NCBI GenBank assembly: GCA_027596075.1
Contig: JADGJC010000184.1
Location: 1-64,000, forward strand
DNA length: 64,000 nucleotides
Reading direction: 5' to 3'
Source of the DNA: Rhizophlyctis rosea
Taxonomy: Eukaryota > Chytridiomycota > Chytridiomycetes > Rhizophlyctidales > Rhizophlyctidaceae
Shown here: piece by piece, positions 24,240 through 37,166 of the stretch
Position numbering within the stretch: the stretch's first letter is position 1
Layout of the letters: every line of letters starts with the position of its first letter
Translations under genes and position numbers: made by a program
Notes under the pieces: generated by a model
The model's database searches: none
Seen by the model: the letters and a program-made list of their open reading frames with translations, nothing else
Told to the model about the DNA's origin: nothing

Positions 24240-25100
24240 CTTCATTTAGATATGATTAGTACTTTTAGTGATTGACATGTGGACCCATCTGGCCGATCAG
24301 ATTGTTTTCATTTTGATACATTGTTCTCAACGTCGATCATCGTTGATTTACATCAGCTGATATTGGTGAAACGTGTTTTCATCGTCAATCGTATTTGATC
24401 TCCATGAGATGGGCGTCGATCTTTGAATTGGTCTTTACTGTCGATTTTACATCAGCCATGCCGGAGTTACGCGTGAAGGTGATTGACAACTTGGGCTGGA
24501 TTGAGGAGAATTCATTAGGCTGAGAAGATTTTCATAGGATTAACTGTCCATCCTGCTGACAGAGCAAAAAGATTTACGGGAGTGACCGTCAATCTTGATG
24601 TAAGCTTGATAAGATTGACGGGATTGACCGTCGATCCTGCTGTAAGCCCGACTATATTCACAGCATTGACTGTCAATCCTGCTGAACGCAGACCAGATTT
24701 ACGGGATTGACAAGAGCACGAGATTGACAAGAAGATCTGCAACACTTACGAGATTGACAAAGGATTGACAGTGTCATGAAATTAAAGATTTACAACAGTT
24801 ACGAGATTGACAAAAGATTGACAGGGTAACGGGATTTACAAGATTGGCATAAAACCTTGGTCGATCCTGTAAATCTTGTAAATCTTGTTATCCCAGCTAC
24901 GTCAATCAACCTTGCTGCTCTTGTCAATCTTGTCAATCTCATCAGGTGCCTTGTCAATCTTTCACATCACGTCAATCTTGTTGATCTCGACAATCTCATC
25001 ACATTTGTCCATCTCGTCAGGTTGTTTGTCGATCTTTGAGGTCTCGTCACTCCGTCAATCTTGCGGATCTCCTCAATCCTATCATGTCCCGTCTGCGAAT
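24240..25100. repeat. Foldback satellite A (GATTGAC / GTCAATC)
   Basis: From about 24480 to 24850 the plus strand is built from degenerate copies of GATTGAC with filler such as gggattgaccgtcaatc and aagatttac. From about 24855 to 25090 it switches to the complement, GTCAATC, with cttgtcaatcttgtcaatc. The switch point is at about 24848-24858 (aaaaccttggtc), and the flanks there are inverted copies (gggatttacaagatt against aatcttgtaaatcttgttatccc). The left shoulder (24240-24480) has another word, cgat..ttacatcag, also seen in satellite C. No coding function is apparent. Confidence 0.85.
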
Positions 25101-25421
25101 CTTTCTATCCCGTTTGTCACTCTGTTAAAATGGAATATGTCTCTCGTGTGTGCGTGTTAGTATCGCACTTTCGTTCCGCCGGCATAGGACCCTGACACCC
25201 CGGTCTTGTCGAATTCCGCCATTTGATTACATAATCCCCATGTCATCATCTTGCTCCGAACCTCCGAGTGGTGGGCCATGGCTGCATACTGTAGGTATGC
25301 AATTCCCCAAAACTTTCCCACAACCCCCTTCCTTGTCAAGGGAACTTCCCTGGTTGCAATCCACATCGCCGTGACAAAGTCTTCTCAGCATCTCATCTAG
25401 TGCTGAACTTGGCAAGTCATT

Positions 25422-28400
25422 ATGCTCCCGACAGGAAAGAAAGCCCCGAAGGGACTAGGCCGTCCCCGGAACCTACACGATGCCATCTTCGCGATCCCGG
25501 CTATTGATGCGCACTGTCACCCTTTGCTGCTGAAGTTGGACAATAAGAAGTATGCTTTCCAGTCTATTGCATCTGAAGCCAAAGGTGAAGCGCTTCAGCA
25601 TGCGACGAGCTCGCTGGTTTTTAAGCGAGCGGTCCGGGAAGTACGTTATAATTCCGGCTGTCAAACTTGAAAGTGTCGTGCGACCTTATTCACAAGGACT
25701 TGATAGATATCAACCTGGCTTGGAGTTAATGCGTCGGTGGAAAACATTTTGGACGCAAGGTACGAAAATGCGGGAGAATTCACTTATCGGACCGTCATAA
25801 CTATTAAAGTTGCAGAAAATGTACTGAAGCAGTACCCTATGTCGAGCGGATAGTGAAGGCTTCCAAAATTCATGGCCTGCTCATCGATGACGGACTTTCT
25901 CCTAATGGTCAGATAGTAATGAGCTTGGAAGAAACCGCAAAGATCCTTCCCGTCAAACGCATTCTGCGACTGGAGACGACCGCCGAAGCCGCGCTTCGTG
26001 AAGTGTGCGCCGATTCCCCAGAGATGGACTTCGCCACATTCAAAAAATTTGAGAATCGCTTCCTCTCTCTGATCAAAGATGACAGCGTGGTGGCATTCAA
26101 ATCCATAGCGGCGTATCGGTGTGGATTGGATCCTGGGTCGGGAACACCACATGCTGTGATTGATGCCTTTGCAGAGGCGCACAAAATCCTCATCAAAGCT
26201 GATGCCGTCGCAGCCAGTTGGAGATTGCAGAATTCCCACCTGATAGGAGTAGTCCTGCATTGGAGTCTTCAGGAGGCAAATAGCCGGAAACTGCCTGTTC
26301 AGTTTCATGTGGGAATAGGTGATAAGGTATCCTGTTCCATCTCATTGACCGACGATCATCAATCAACATAACATCTGACATCCTGACCTCAGGATCTGGA
26401 TCTACGACATGCAAACCCACTGCTGCTACGCCTAGTGTTCGAGGCTTACAAAGATGTGAAATTTGTCCTGTTGCATGTGTACCCAGTGGGTCCGGCTGTC
26501 CATTTCTTAGCCCCGAAACAGCTTAATTGATCAGAGTAATGACGTTAGTTTACTCGCGAGGCGGCATATTTGGCTTCTGTCTACGAGAATGTTTATGTCG
26601 ATTTCGGGTAAGCTTTGCCATTGAATGCTTCCTCGGAGTTTGGAGGACAACATAACTCAAAAGATCTTCGGGCATCAGGTTGGCTGATCTTGTCCTGTCC
26701 GCTGACGGTGAGGTCACAATATTGACAAGCACACTGCCAAAGACGCCGGACTAAACATGACAAAATAATGTGCAGGTCAAAAGGCAACCATTCGAGATCT
26801 TTTGCATCTGGCACCCACGTCGAAAATTCAATTCTCAACCGACGCGCACTTCCATCCGGAAGGTCTCTACCTGGCGAGCAAATGGGGTCGTGAAGCATTA
26901 GCTCAGGTTTGTATGTTCCTTCACTAATGCAGGTCTGCAGTGACTGCAGCTGAATACCATTTGTCCGAATAGGTTTTGATGGAGTCGGTCAAAGTAAATG
27001 AACTTGATGTGGGGGAAGCCATCCAGATCGCCTGGGATATATTATTCCACAACGCAAACGATCTGTATCGTTTGGGATGGGTCGCGACACAACAGAGCGA
27101 GACTGCTGGTCGTCGACAGGCGGATTTCGGAGTGATTGATGCCGTTAAGGAGCAGGGGGTAAAAGCTGTGCGGGTGACTTGGGTAGATAGCACGTGAGTG
27201 ATGCCAATGGCTCCTTCATTCCCGCGCATATCTTTCTAACGTCACCTCTTCCACATCAGCAACCTAACGCGCACAAAACTCATCCCCATCGCCAAATTTC
27301 CGTCCATAGCGGAAAAGGGCGTCGCGGTTGTCTCCGCAGTACTAGCATTTCCGATGATGTGGGATGTCGTGCAGGAGCCTACGGAGAGTATCAGTGTGAC
27401 AAGGGATATTAATTTGGTACCGGATTTGAGGACGCTTAGACAGTTGCCGTATCATTCGGCGCATGCGGTGGTGTTGGGTAATTTTGTGGATGGGGATGGG
27501 GTTGAGTGTGCTGCTTGTCCGAGGGTGAGTTGATGGAAGACGACAGGATTGGAAATTTTCCGGCTTTAGCTTGATTCTAGCCACAACCCATATTTTTTGT
27601 TACCATTGCCATGCTCACCATATTCATCCCTACAGGCTTTCCTCCACCGCCAACTCGACCGCCTCCAGACCGACCACGGTCTTACCCTCTCCGCAGGATT
27701 CGAGATCGAATTCCTCCTCCTCGAAAAGAACGCAGACGGAACACCCGGGGTGCCGGTAGATGGAACAAACTACGCCGAATGGGGATCACTGGAGCCACGA
27801 ATCGCGACGGTGCTGGATGAGATTGTGGAGGCGTTGGAGGAACAAGGGTGTGAAGTTGAGCTGTTCCACCCGGAGGCGGCGCCTGGGCAGTTTGAAGTTG
27901 TGTTGAAGTTTTGTGATGCGAAGGAGATGGTTGATAGGGTTGTTTTGGCGAGGCAGGTGAGGACGGTTGATCATGGTATGCTGCTCGTGCAAATGTATAC
28001 AACGATGTTGATGTCCTTGGCGCTTTCTGACAGACAATTTACAATATTCCGACGTTGCATGGACTGAAAGCCAGTTTTGTTCCGAAGAGTTGGGAGCATC
28101 ATGGTGGGTTCATTCCAGCAAGATCACTTCCCCGTTCAACTTACTCAAAATGCAATGAAGCTGGAAATTCGATGCACGTGCACCTCTCACTTTCTCGCAA
28201 CGGGACAAATATTTACGCAGACGACAACGGCGCAGATGGCATCGGGGAGGAGACTCGGCATTTCATGGCGGGGATATACACCCATCTGCAGTCGTTGGTA
28301 GCCATAACGACGCCGAGCGTGAATTCGTTTGCGAGGTTGCAGCCGGGTTGTTGGGCGGGAGCGTTTCATTGTTGGGGGTTGGCGGTAGGTGCATTATGCC

Positions 28401-28958
28401 TTCTCTTCAGAGGAGATGAGGCAGTTTTCGCTTCTTGATTGGTCTAATCCGGCTGCTGCAGAACAAGGAGGCGCCGTTGAGGGCCTTGAAGGACAATTTT
28501 GAGTATAAGGCTATGGATGTATGTTTTGGGGGTCGATTGCTTCCAATGAGAGCCCCAATGGTTTTTTGACTTCTTTACATAGGGCACGGCAAATCCATAT
28601 TTGGCTCTTGGGGCGTTGATTGCTGCTGGAATTCATGGTTTGGAGGCAAAGTTGGACCTTCCTCCCCCGACACATGGTACGTTCTTCGCAGATCTATTCA
28701 ATCATTGTTACAATGTTCAAGAAAGCTTGACCATGTGCAACAGTTGATCCAGCAACCCTCCCCGCCGACAAGGCACCACCGCGTCTGCCGACGGATCTCA
28801 AGACGGCGCTGGGTAATTTGGCCGACGATAACAAGTTGCGGGAGTTGATGGGGGATGAGATTGTGAAAGCTTTCTTGGCTGTGAAGAAGGCGGAGGTGGA
28901 AGCGTTTGAAGGGAAGTTGTTTGAGGAGATTAGGGATGCGGTTATGAGGAAGTATTAG
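25422..28958 (+). CDS. FluG-like: amidohydrolase fused to glutamine-synthetase-like domain
   Basis: Start MLPTGKKAPKGLGRPRNL at 25422, stop TAG at 28956. The N-terminal half is an amidohydrolase-2 TIM barrel: metal-site DAHCHPLL (about residue 28-35), FVLLHVYP, VYVDFGLADL and TDAHFHPEG. The C-terminal half is GS type-I-like: SAGFEIEFLLLEK, RQTIYNIPTLHGLKASF (across an intron), NSMHVHLSL, NSFARLQPGCWAG and NKEAPLRAL. That two-domain fusion is the FluG family, known from Aspergillus as a developmental regulator; similar fusions occur in plants and bacteria. About 12 exons. Two introns sit inside GS motifs: gtgaggacgg...tctgacag after VLARQ, and about 60 nt inside WEHH...AGNS. Foldback satellite A ends some 300 bp upstream. 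Confidence 0.92.
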
Positions 28959-29153
28959 GTCTGCAGGGCGGAAGTTCATAGATTATGCGAGCAGAATTGA
29001 AGCAAGACATAAAGACAACACACTGAGTGAATGAGTTGTGAAACAGGGTTGTGGACGTGTTGTTCCCGAAAGTTTCTCCTGTGAGAAGGACAGCGTTGTT
29101 GGCGCACTTATAGTTACATATATGTACAACTTTGAATCAGGGTTAAAGATCCT

Positions 29154-30203
29154 TCATCTTCGCCTATCAGGCGAACGATCATAATGCCTTCGGTACGAAG
29201 GCGACCTACTCCGACTACGGCCGCCCCTGCCATGTCCATACCGATCGTGCCTACGGTCAGGAGACCGGGAGCGACTTTTCCGCCGGCCTCCGTGGTATGC
29301 GCGAACATATCCTTTATCCCTTTCCCTGTCCCCATATCGCCTCTCCCCGTGCCGATCCTCCCGTCCGTGCTCTCCAGTTTGGTAGTCACCACCACCCCGT
29401 CCAGCCCAGTAATCGTCATGTGGCCGGCGATGTCTGTCGCTTGGGTGGTCGTCATGTCTTCGATCCCGGGGTTCTGAACTGGGACGACGAGGTAGAGCGT
29501 GGTCGCGGCTGGATGATGGTTTTGCGGGTGCTGGCTCCGTCTTTTCATCTTTTCCCTCTCCTTCCCCATTCTGCTCCCCCGGCCCTATGATGTCCGCCCA
29601 GGCATCCCACCTCCCGTCATCGTCATCTCCATCTTCGTCGTCGTCCCCGCCTTCATCATCCGGTTTCTTTGTCGATTCAGCACCGTTGTCGTCACTCCGG
29701 CCTGATTGGGAGGAATGTTTGGTCTTCTTCTTTCTTCGCCCGAAGTCGTCGTACTCGTTATCTGATTCGTAACGGGTTTCTCGGTACTCCACTTCTGGCT
29801 CTGTATGGCCGCGGATGGAAAGTGAATGTTGGTATTGATGGGGATATTTGTCAGGTGGACAGGCGGGACGGATTTTGCTTTCTTGAGCTCGCGTTGAAAT
29901 GGAACTGTACCTCGATCCATAAACCCGCCCCCAAAACCTTCTCTGTTAGCGTCAACGCCACTGCCTGGCTTGGGCGACTGACATTGGTTACAGCTTTGAC
30001 GACGAGCCCAGTTGATGTTGGAACAGAATTTGCATTTCCAGTCCTGCGATAGAAGGTTGGCAAGTTTGGCACGGGGGAGTCACACTTCCAAACTTGAGCA
30101 GTACCTTTTCACTGAATAGACCTGCAAATTTCCGTGCTCCTTCCTTGCCTATCTCGAGTTCGTCTGTTTCTTCGTTACGGCGTCCTCTCATTGGTGGCGG
30201 CAT
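29154..30203 (-). CDS. ZRANB2-like RS-domain zinc-finger splicing factor
   Basis: Start MPPPMRGRRNEETDELEIGK at 30203. An intron follows SEK, then DWKCKFCSNINWARRQSCNQC, a RanBP2-type zinc finger (W-x-C-x2-C ... C-x2-C) with the Asn and Arg residues used to read GGU in RNA. After the finger comes EGFGGGFMDRE, then VEYRETRYESDNEYDDFGRR and a long acidic stretch and an Arg/Ser/Asp-rich tail ending RSPDRRR. The segments flanking the finger (EIGK..ARKFAGLFS before, GGGF..RE..EY...EYDDFGRKKK after) match ZRANB2 around its second finger, so orthology is well supported. The usual first finger is absent. Ends 196 bp from the convergent FluG gene and is divergent from SCAI. Confidence 0.88.
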
Positions 30204-30523
30204 TGTGCGCTCAGATATCTGCTGACTTCACACGACCTGTGTGGTTTAAAACTTGAAGATCTTGGCAAGAGAAGGTTTTGATGGTGGACCACCAACCCAA
30301 CCGGCCCAAATCATTGCAACCCAATCCAATGCACACTGATCCGATTGCGTTGCATCCACCTCGTGGTGGCGAACTGCTCAACGAGTTGTTGCCGACAACT
30401 CTGTGAACTCATCTTCACTCCACCCACAACTCATCTGGATTGCACAGTGGCATTTGAAGAGACTTTCCCACTAATATCGAGCACGCGCATTCTAGTTTCC
30501 GCTTATCAACACCCTTCTATACC
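30204..30523. promoter_or_regulatory. Divergent promoter, ZRANB2-like / SCAI
   Basis: A 320-bp interval between two outward-facing start codons. It contains repeated caaccca/caatcca-like words at about 30290-30340. Confidence 0.4.
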
Positions 30524-33208
30524 ATGGCGGAACCTAGTGTCGGAAACGCGACCTTGAGTAATCCTCCCGAAATGGAGGTTGGGGAGAGCAGCGGCCCAGT
30601 CCAGGCCGCGGGATCTGGTGGACCTAACCCGAATGCTACGAAGACCGCTGAAGGTGGGAATGGGAAAGTGAGTTTTCCACTCACAAATCCGTCAGCTAAA
30701 TACGCGCTTGTTCCATAGAGTTCCAATACCTACTGGAGAAGTCGCAACAATTGTTTGCGGGCCTACGGTATGCTGGTGACTCTTGCAGATCCAACTTACT
30801 GCACACTCACTTGCGTATCAACATAGCGACTTGCCTCCAACTGGACGCACTTGGCAACCTCACTTTCAGCGAACTTTCGAAGTGTACACGAAACTCTGGA
30901 AGTTCCAACAACAGCACAGGTATGAGCTTTGCAGATACCCGTACTACCCGTTGAGGTAATCTTCATTATTGACGCGCTTTTTATCAGATCCATTTTAGAA
31001 AACAAGGAATACTATGGCCTGAAACGATGGGAGATTGGTGAAGTGGCATCGAAAATAGGACGTGAGTCATGAGTGACAATCAACCGCAACATCAATGACC
31101 TGCAATGAGGTCGTTCTTACGATCTTTCCCAGAACTCTATTATCATTACTATCTACGAACTAGCGAAACTAATTACCTATGCGAGTCGTATGTGTTTTAC
31201 GAAGCGATTCGCGAGCGTCAATACTTCCGAGACGTACTTGATGCCAAAAGGTGGGGATCGACACTCTTTCTCAAGTTATCATGCTAGACGCCCTAAAGTT
31301 TGTCTTGCAGTCCGGCACTCATGATCAAGAAGCTCCGATACTATGCGCGATTCATTGTTGTGTGCCTTCTCCTCAACCGAAATGATGTCATCAAGAAGTT
31401 GATGGATGAGCTGACTGCACTTGTTGACGAGTACACGAAGGTGTTCAAGCCCAGCGATGCAGCGGAATGGAATGTCGTACTGTCCGAAATTTCCACGTTT
31501 TTGGAGGTAATCACATGTGTCGCAATCATATGCATGGCTACATGCTGATATGGTTCGTGCAGGCGGAGAAAAAACTGGCTCCTGTCGATTTTGAGGGAAA
31601 TATCCTGTCTGTGCCAAACCGCCTGCAAATAGAACGAACGGCGAAATTCGATAAGGATGGCATTCCGAAATTGAAGCTTCAGCAGGCGATTTTGGTTGGA
31701 AATTACCAAAACCAGGTAGGTCACACTTCCACTTGAAGTGGTTGATGAGGTCCGTATTGACATTGACATTGTTCCGTATAGATCAAATTCTCAGAGCTCA
31801 CGCTGGACATGTACCGGATCTTGCAATCGCTGGAACGGGAACCAACCAATCAAACGGGCGGGATTCGGCCACCTTCGGATCAACCTCCGCTTTCCGAAAA
31901 GAAGGAGGGAGAAGGGGCTGCAGAGGATGGCGCGACTACTGCAGGAGGGGCCGGCGATAAGAGCACCACGCGGAGAAGTAATCCGCAGAAGTATCTGTTA
32001 TACCGGCCTACGTTCGCACAACTCATGCTATTCGTCGCTACGGCTTTCAAGGTACAAGGAGGCGGTTGAAAAGTGTCAGTGGACGCATACTGATTGCGAT
32101 GATTGCTACAGGATATGTCTGATGCCTCCGCCATGCTATTATATCTATCGGCTGACGGATCAAAGCACGTACCAAAGCCTGAGCAGGGACAGTCTGCCGG
32201 TGAGTTCATGCGTGCTAAGATGCACTCGCTCTTCCGATTATGACCGAACTCTCAGGATATACCGGTGGTGTGTCTACTGCGGTGAACTACGCGCGGAAGC
32301 CGCCAGAGAACAAGGAGGCGGACCAAACGTCTTTGATACATTGTTTGCACCCGCAAGATCTCGTTCCCTTTACACGAAAGCCCATGTTCCTTATTGTGGA
32401 CAGCACCAATAGCACAGCGTTCAAGGTACGGTGCAATTGCGTCCAGCAGGCTAGGACGGCATGACCTGATGATCTATGTAGGAGTTCTCCAAGGTATTCA
32501 ATCAACCATTGGTTTGCTTGTTGAGTCCCACGGAGTACCCGTCAACAATAAAAGGTGAATGAACTATTGCCGCCTGAGATTGTTTACTTTTGCTGGCCTA
32601 ACCTATCTTCAAAATAGACACCACGCAAATCGGCAGTCTCTTCACCTTGTTCCTACACGCGCCCGTGAAAGCATTTGCGTTCGTGTCGGACACCACTGAA
32701 ATGTCTGCGGAAGTCTGGAACAAGTGTGTGGTGCACATCCAAGGGGTTGAGAAGACGATTGCGGACATCTTTGAGAAGGAGGCGAATAACCTTGGTATGT
32801 CGCGAAATGTCCCCGTAAACATCGTAAATTCAGAGACTAAGAGTTATTGGTGCAGACAAATCGTATCGAAGATTCCTACAGGACGACTTCCTACGGCAAT
32901 TCCTAGTGCGCTTCGTTCTTGCAGATGCCATTCTCCACTCGCATAACAGTTTCAAGGAAGCTCAGGTATGTGGCGCTCTCTGTTGCACTGCACAATCCGC
33001 TGGCCTGCAACTAAGTTGACAATTTTCTTCATTGCGAAAATAGCACTTCCCCACATCCTTTCCACCACTTCCCCCATCTCTATCAACCGCTCCAGAGCTC
33101 CTCACGAAAATCCAAGAGCTGACGCAAATCGCCAACGTTGCCAATTTCTACAGCTTCAGTGCGCCAGCTGCAGGGAATGGGGCGGCGCCTGCGACCGTTG
33201 CTGAATGA
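30524..33208 (+). CDS. SCAI: SCAI-domain protein (suppressor of cancer cell invasion homologue)
   Basis: Start MAEPSVGNATLSNPPEM at 30524; end APATVAE and TGA at 33206. About 14 exons. Diagnostic stretches of the SCAI family are plain: EFQYLLEKSQQLFAGLR, FEVYTKLWKFQQQHR, YGLKRWEIGEVASKIGQLYY, HYYLRTSETNYLCES, LMIKKLRYYARFIVVCLLLN, EWNVVLSEISTFLE and FLRQFLVRFVLADAILH. Animal SCAI is a nuclear cofactor that restrains MRTF/SRF transcription and acts in double-strand-break repair. MRTF partners are not expected in fungi, so a repair or general chromatin role is the better guess. A low-complexity insert (about residues 310-350, Glu/Gly/Ala-rich) is specific to this copy. Confidence 0.92.
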
Positions 33209-35288
33209 GTTGGGCAACGGACTGGGGGAAGGGGGGATGATTGTTTTGTCTCTTGCTCTTTTTGTTTGTACTTGCCCCGTCGAGGCGTCGGCGTTACCCC
33301 GCTTGGCATGATCGATTGACAGCGGGCCAGTCTATTGGTGCTTTGAGCTTGTGAAGAGGGTGTGACGTGGGCAAGGTCCATACCTTGCAGGGGCTGGCGT
33401 GTAGATTTGTTAGATTGGGATTTTTAGTTGTTAGTGGGTGTTTTGTAAACGAATTTATAACACTGCGTGAAGTTGTCTGTTGGTTTTTGTCTCTTGGTTC
33501 ATGCAGAAATTCTACAGGACAGATCAAGACACATTGATCCGCGCCGCTGCATGGTATTAGGGACGAGCGGCACTATAAAAAAGGTGGTACAGGTTGATGT
33601 CATGCCCACTCGTCCTTATGCGATTGTTGATACCTGCTCAGGCACCAGATAGTATGCTGGGCTCAAGAAGTTCAGGCTATGATGAACCGGATCTCCGAAT
33701 CCTCAAACATGCCGCTTGGCCATGAACATCGCCAAAGCAGGTCTTCAGCGATAGATGAATCATGAAGAAAAATTCACCGTTTGCCATATGCAACGCCGTG
33801 GTCTGGTTGGTGGCGGCAGGTATGGTAGGAGAGTGGCCTGAGTTTTTAGTTATGTGTGGCTCAGGTCAATTTTGTACCATATATGGAAAGCAACGCGCGT
33901 TTGCAGGCGCACATTCCGGTAGGGTTGGGTTGCGTTTTGTCAACTGACGGAGTTGGCGAGGGTCTTCGTGACGGCATGCTTTGGAAGGGGGAAGTGGTAT
34001 TTGCTTAGGCTAGGGATCATGAATCATGGAAAGGTTGTTGGGACGGAGATGGGCGTGATCGATAGGCGGTGTGTTCCCGTGTAGCCTGGGATGGGCAATG
34101 CTACAAGCCAAGATCTTGGTTTTTGGTTTTTAAAAAATGGGAAAAAAAAATCTCCGTATATGCCGACTAGCACATCCTATGGATGTGGGTAAGCCATACA
34201 TTGCCCCTATCCCCCTTGCTGAACTGAATCCGAATGATCAGAAGAACCACGAGTGTCAAAATAGGCAGGCGGGCGAGTTCAGCTTGCTCCGTGAAACCCA
34301 AGATTTGTGGACGTTGCACTCGCCCGCGGTCGTGCATCAGACACGGCGACTATGAAATTCCCACTTGACGGGAAATGCTTTCTTGGCGAAACCGTTGGCG
34401 AGTGCGACCCGTGGGCGAGTTTTGTCTTTGCTCCGAAAACCGACGTGTTGGGGCGAGTGCAACGACCTGCAGGGGAGTCTAAAGTCTCTATTGACGCAAT
34501 AAAGGGTCGGTTAGAGGAGCCGAAGACGCTTTGGTTTCGTTGTTCCTTGGGTTGAGCGGTTTGGGTGAGAGCGACGGTTTGTCGCTTCTTCTCTTTCCCG
34601 TTCTGATAACCATTTCGCGATCTCGATACGAGCAGCTTAATATTTGCCACTTCCCAATTCCGTTTACGCATCTTCTTCACGATAAAGGTGTGTAGGAGGG
34701 AAGCCCATACAACAACTGTTTTTGGGGGCAGGAAGGGGTTCGCGCGTCACTTCGAGTCAAGGACTCAAGGTGGCCGCTGGCCTATCCTCGGAGCTCCACC
34801 CCCCTTCATCCCTGACAGTCTGACGGCAGTGCTAACAATTTTCACCTTCAACCCCGACCATATTTCTCTCATAGCATCCAACGCATATTGGAGGGATCAC
34901 GATACCCGCACGAACCAAGCGACAGCACTGATATCCGCCATACCACGAGTTACAGAACACCTAGTCTTCTTCGCACAAAAAAGCGAAAGAAAAACTTCAC
35001 AAACAGCTCTTCTATGCCCATTCACACCCACGGCTACCCAACAGAAATAAACAAAACCCTTCATTCTGGCCCCGACAGGGCCCGCCCTTATCCCACCCCG
35101 ACCACAACCCCATAACCCAATCACCCTAAAAGCGGTCGACACGTCTGATCACGAACTTCTTACATCCTCTCCTTTCCCGGCCGCTCTCGCTCTCTCATAC
35201 CCACACAACCACTTGAGCGCGACGCACCCCTATCAGAATAACTCACGACTGAGCATATACCTGTGCATACCATACTGCTACTACCACC
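33209..35288. other. 2-kb gene-poor interval
   Basis: No frame over 135 codons and none with a recognisable domain. A segment at about 34270-34470 has repeated gggcgagt/gcgagtgc words. The right end (34800-35280) is C-rich and is the 5' flank of the calcium sensor gene. I see no RNA gene. Confidence 0.4.
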
Positions 35289-36404
35289 ATGGGGAAAGCT
35301 AGTAGTAAACTGACGCAGGAGCAGGTTCTGGAACTGCAGCGGTGCACATACTGTAAGTCGGAAATGTACGTGGGAACGTTGAATGAGCGTTAAACTAACC
35401 ACATTCCAAAATGCCGCGTTATACAGTTGACAAAAAGGAACTACAACAATGGTGAGTTTCGGATTCAAAAACTGCAAACGTTGGTGGTAAAATGGATGGA
35501 AACGTGTTTGGTTGAAGGAGATCACTTGGGAAGCTCATTCCACCCTTGCACACCTACAAAACTCCATACATTCCCATCACATCCACATACTCCTAACAAA
35601 AACGCGTAAGCATACACCCGGAACTCACACACCCATCTTCTTCCCTCCAGGTACAAAGGATTCATGAAAGACTGCCCCTCAGGCCTCCTAAATCGTGAAG
35701 AATTCGCCAAAATCTACAAACAATTCTTCCCGTTTGGAGACTCGGCAACGTTCGCGGACTACGTCTTCAACGTCTTTGACGAGAACAAGAACGGAACGAT
35801 TGATTTCAAGGAGTTCATTTGTGCACTGAGTGTTACATCACGGGGGAGGTTGGATGAGAAGTTGATTTGTGAGTATGCGACGTGTGGTGGAATGTTTCTG
35901 GGAGATTTGGAACGTGGGAAGGGGAGGAATGAGTTGTACTTTGTTTTTTCAGCGGAGACTGAATCTGACACTTTCTTTCCCTCATGTCAACCTTTGTAGG
36001 GGCATTCCAATTATATGACATAGACAATGACGGCTTCATCACGCGAGACGAGATGCTGCGAATAGTAGAAGCAATATACAAGATGGTGGGGAGCATGGTC
36101 AAGCTACCGCCAGACGAGGATACACCAGAGAAGCGAGTGAATAAGATTTTCGAGTTGATGGATTTGGTGAGTTTTGTTGGTTTTGATACGCGTTTTTGGG
36201 GAGGATTCGCGCCCTCTAGGAATGGAGTGTGACCCTAGAAGGGATGCAATTGTTTACAGTTTTACTCATCATCTCGGACTTTCCCCTTACAATCATTATC
36301 TACAGAACGGAGACGGAAGATTAGACTTGGACGAGTTCCGGGAGGGATCAAAGAAGGACCCAACAATCATCCAGGCACTAAATCTGTACGATAATCTAGT
36401 ATGA
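35289..36404 (+). CDS. NCS1: Neuronal calcium sensor 1 (frequenin) homologue
   Basis: Start [18 protein letters not shown] at 35289, with Gly2 and Ser6 fitting an N-myristoylation signal. Reads on as [19 protein letters not shown] (degenerate first EF hand with Cys-Pro). It has three intact loops: [24 protein letters not shown] and [12 protein letters not shown] (the last across an intron). It ends ALNLYDNLV at 36404. Length about 190 residues, as in the family. Introns lie after RCTY, after QQW, within KLIWAF (phase 2, ttgtag acceptor) and between DL and NGDG. It is a membrane-tethered Ca2+ sensor; in yeasts it activates phosphatidylinositol 4-kinase and affects Ca2+ tolerance. Confidence 0.96.
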
Positions 36405-37166
36405 CGAAGAGGTGGGGGAATGGCGGTGGCGAGAGTTATCAGTCTGAGGAGAGAACGGTAATGCGAAGGGAGGGCGGGAGGTGTCGGTCACCCTGCAGGA
36501 CGGGGACGGAATGTCCGAAGGGAGAGTAGGGAGGGGAAGGAAGGAAAAACCAAGAGGAGGGCGACAAAACCCAGAACAACACGTGCTCTCCACGTCGGGA
36601 GGGCGAAATTAGTCAAGAAACAAGTAGTTACATATGACCTCAACCAAATTCTATGTGTTTTGGGGACACCCCTAGATGCACGCTATGATTCCCTTTTTGT
36701 TTCCTTGTTTTTCTATCACTCGTTGGAGCCCGTTTCCCCTTTTTTTTATTCCCCCTCCTGTCAGGAGATAATAACGGTTTCTATACTTTATTATGTTTTC
36801 TTTGCTTCTTGTGTCTTGTTTTGTCTTGTTTTGATAACCAAATGAACAAAGATTTCCGACTCCATGAACATATCGGCGCTTATTTTGGCTGCATACACCA
36901 TTTGTCCTCTCAAACTAGTGCTGACGACGATCAAATCGAAGGACCCATGTAATGGCATCCGACAACGTTACAAGTTCCTTCCGCCAAGACTTCAACCCGC
37001 TCCTTGCAATGTCCCAATTACGCTTTATTGTGCTTTGCTTTACATGTTACGAACTTCGACTACTTGTGCTAGGTGTCCTCCACGTTCCGTATGTCGCACC
37101 TTTGTCAAACACCCACAATCATCCCCTGCCTCAACTTCTGAAGTCCATCTCCGCCAAGGACGTTCT
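36405..37166. other. Convergent 3' interval, no gene
   Basis: Between the stop codons of NCS1 and the minus-strand Pro/Ser-rich gene. A T-rich block (about 36690-36830) is the likely 3' end region of NCS1. Confidence 0.4.

Noticed and set aside
24515..25160. Val/Asn/Leu repeat frames
   Set aside because: Translation of GTCAATC-type satellite, not a gene.
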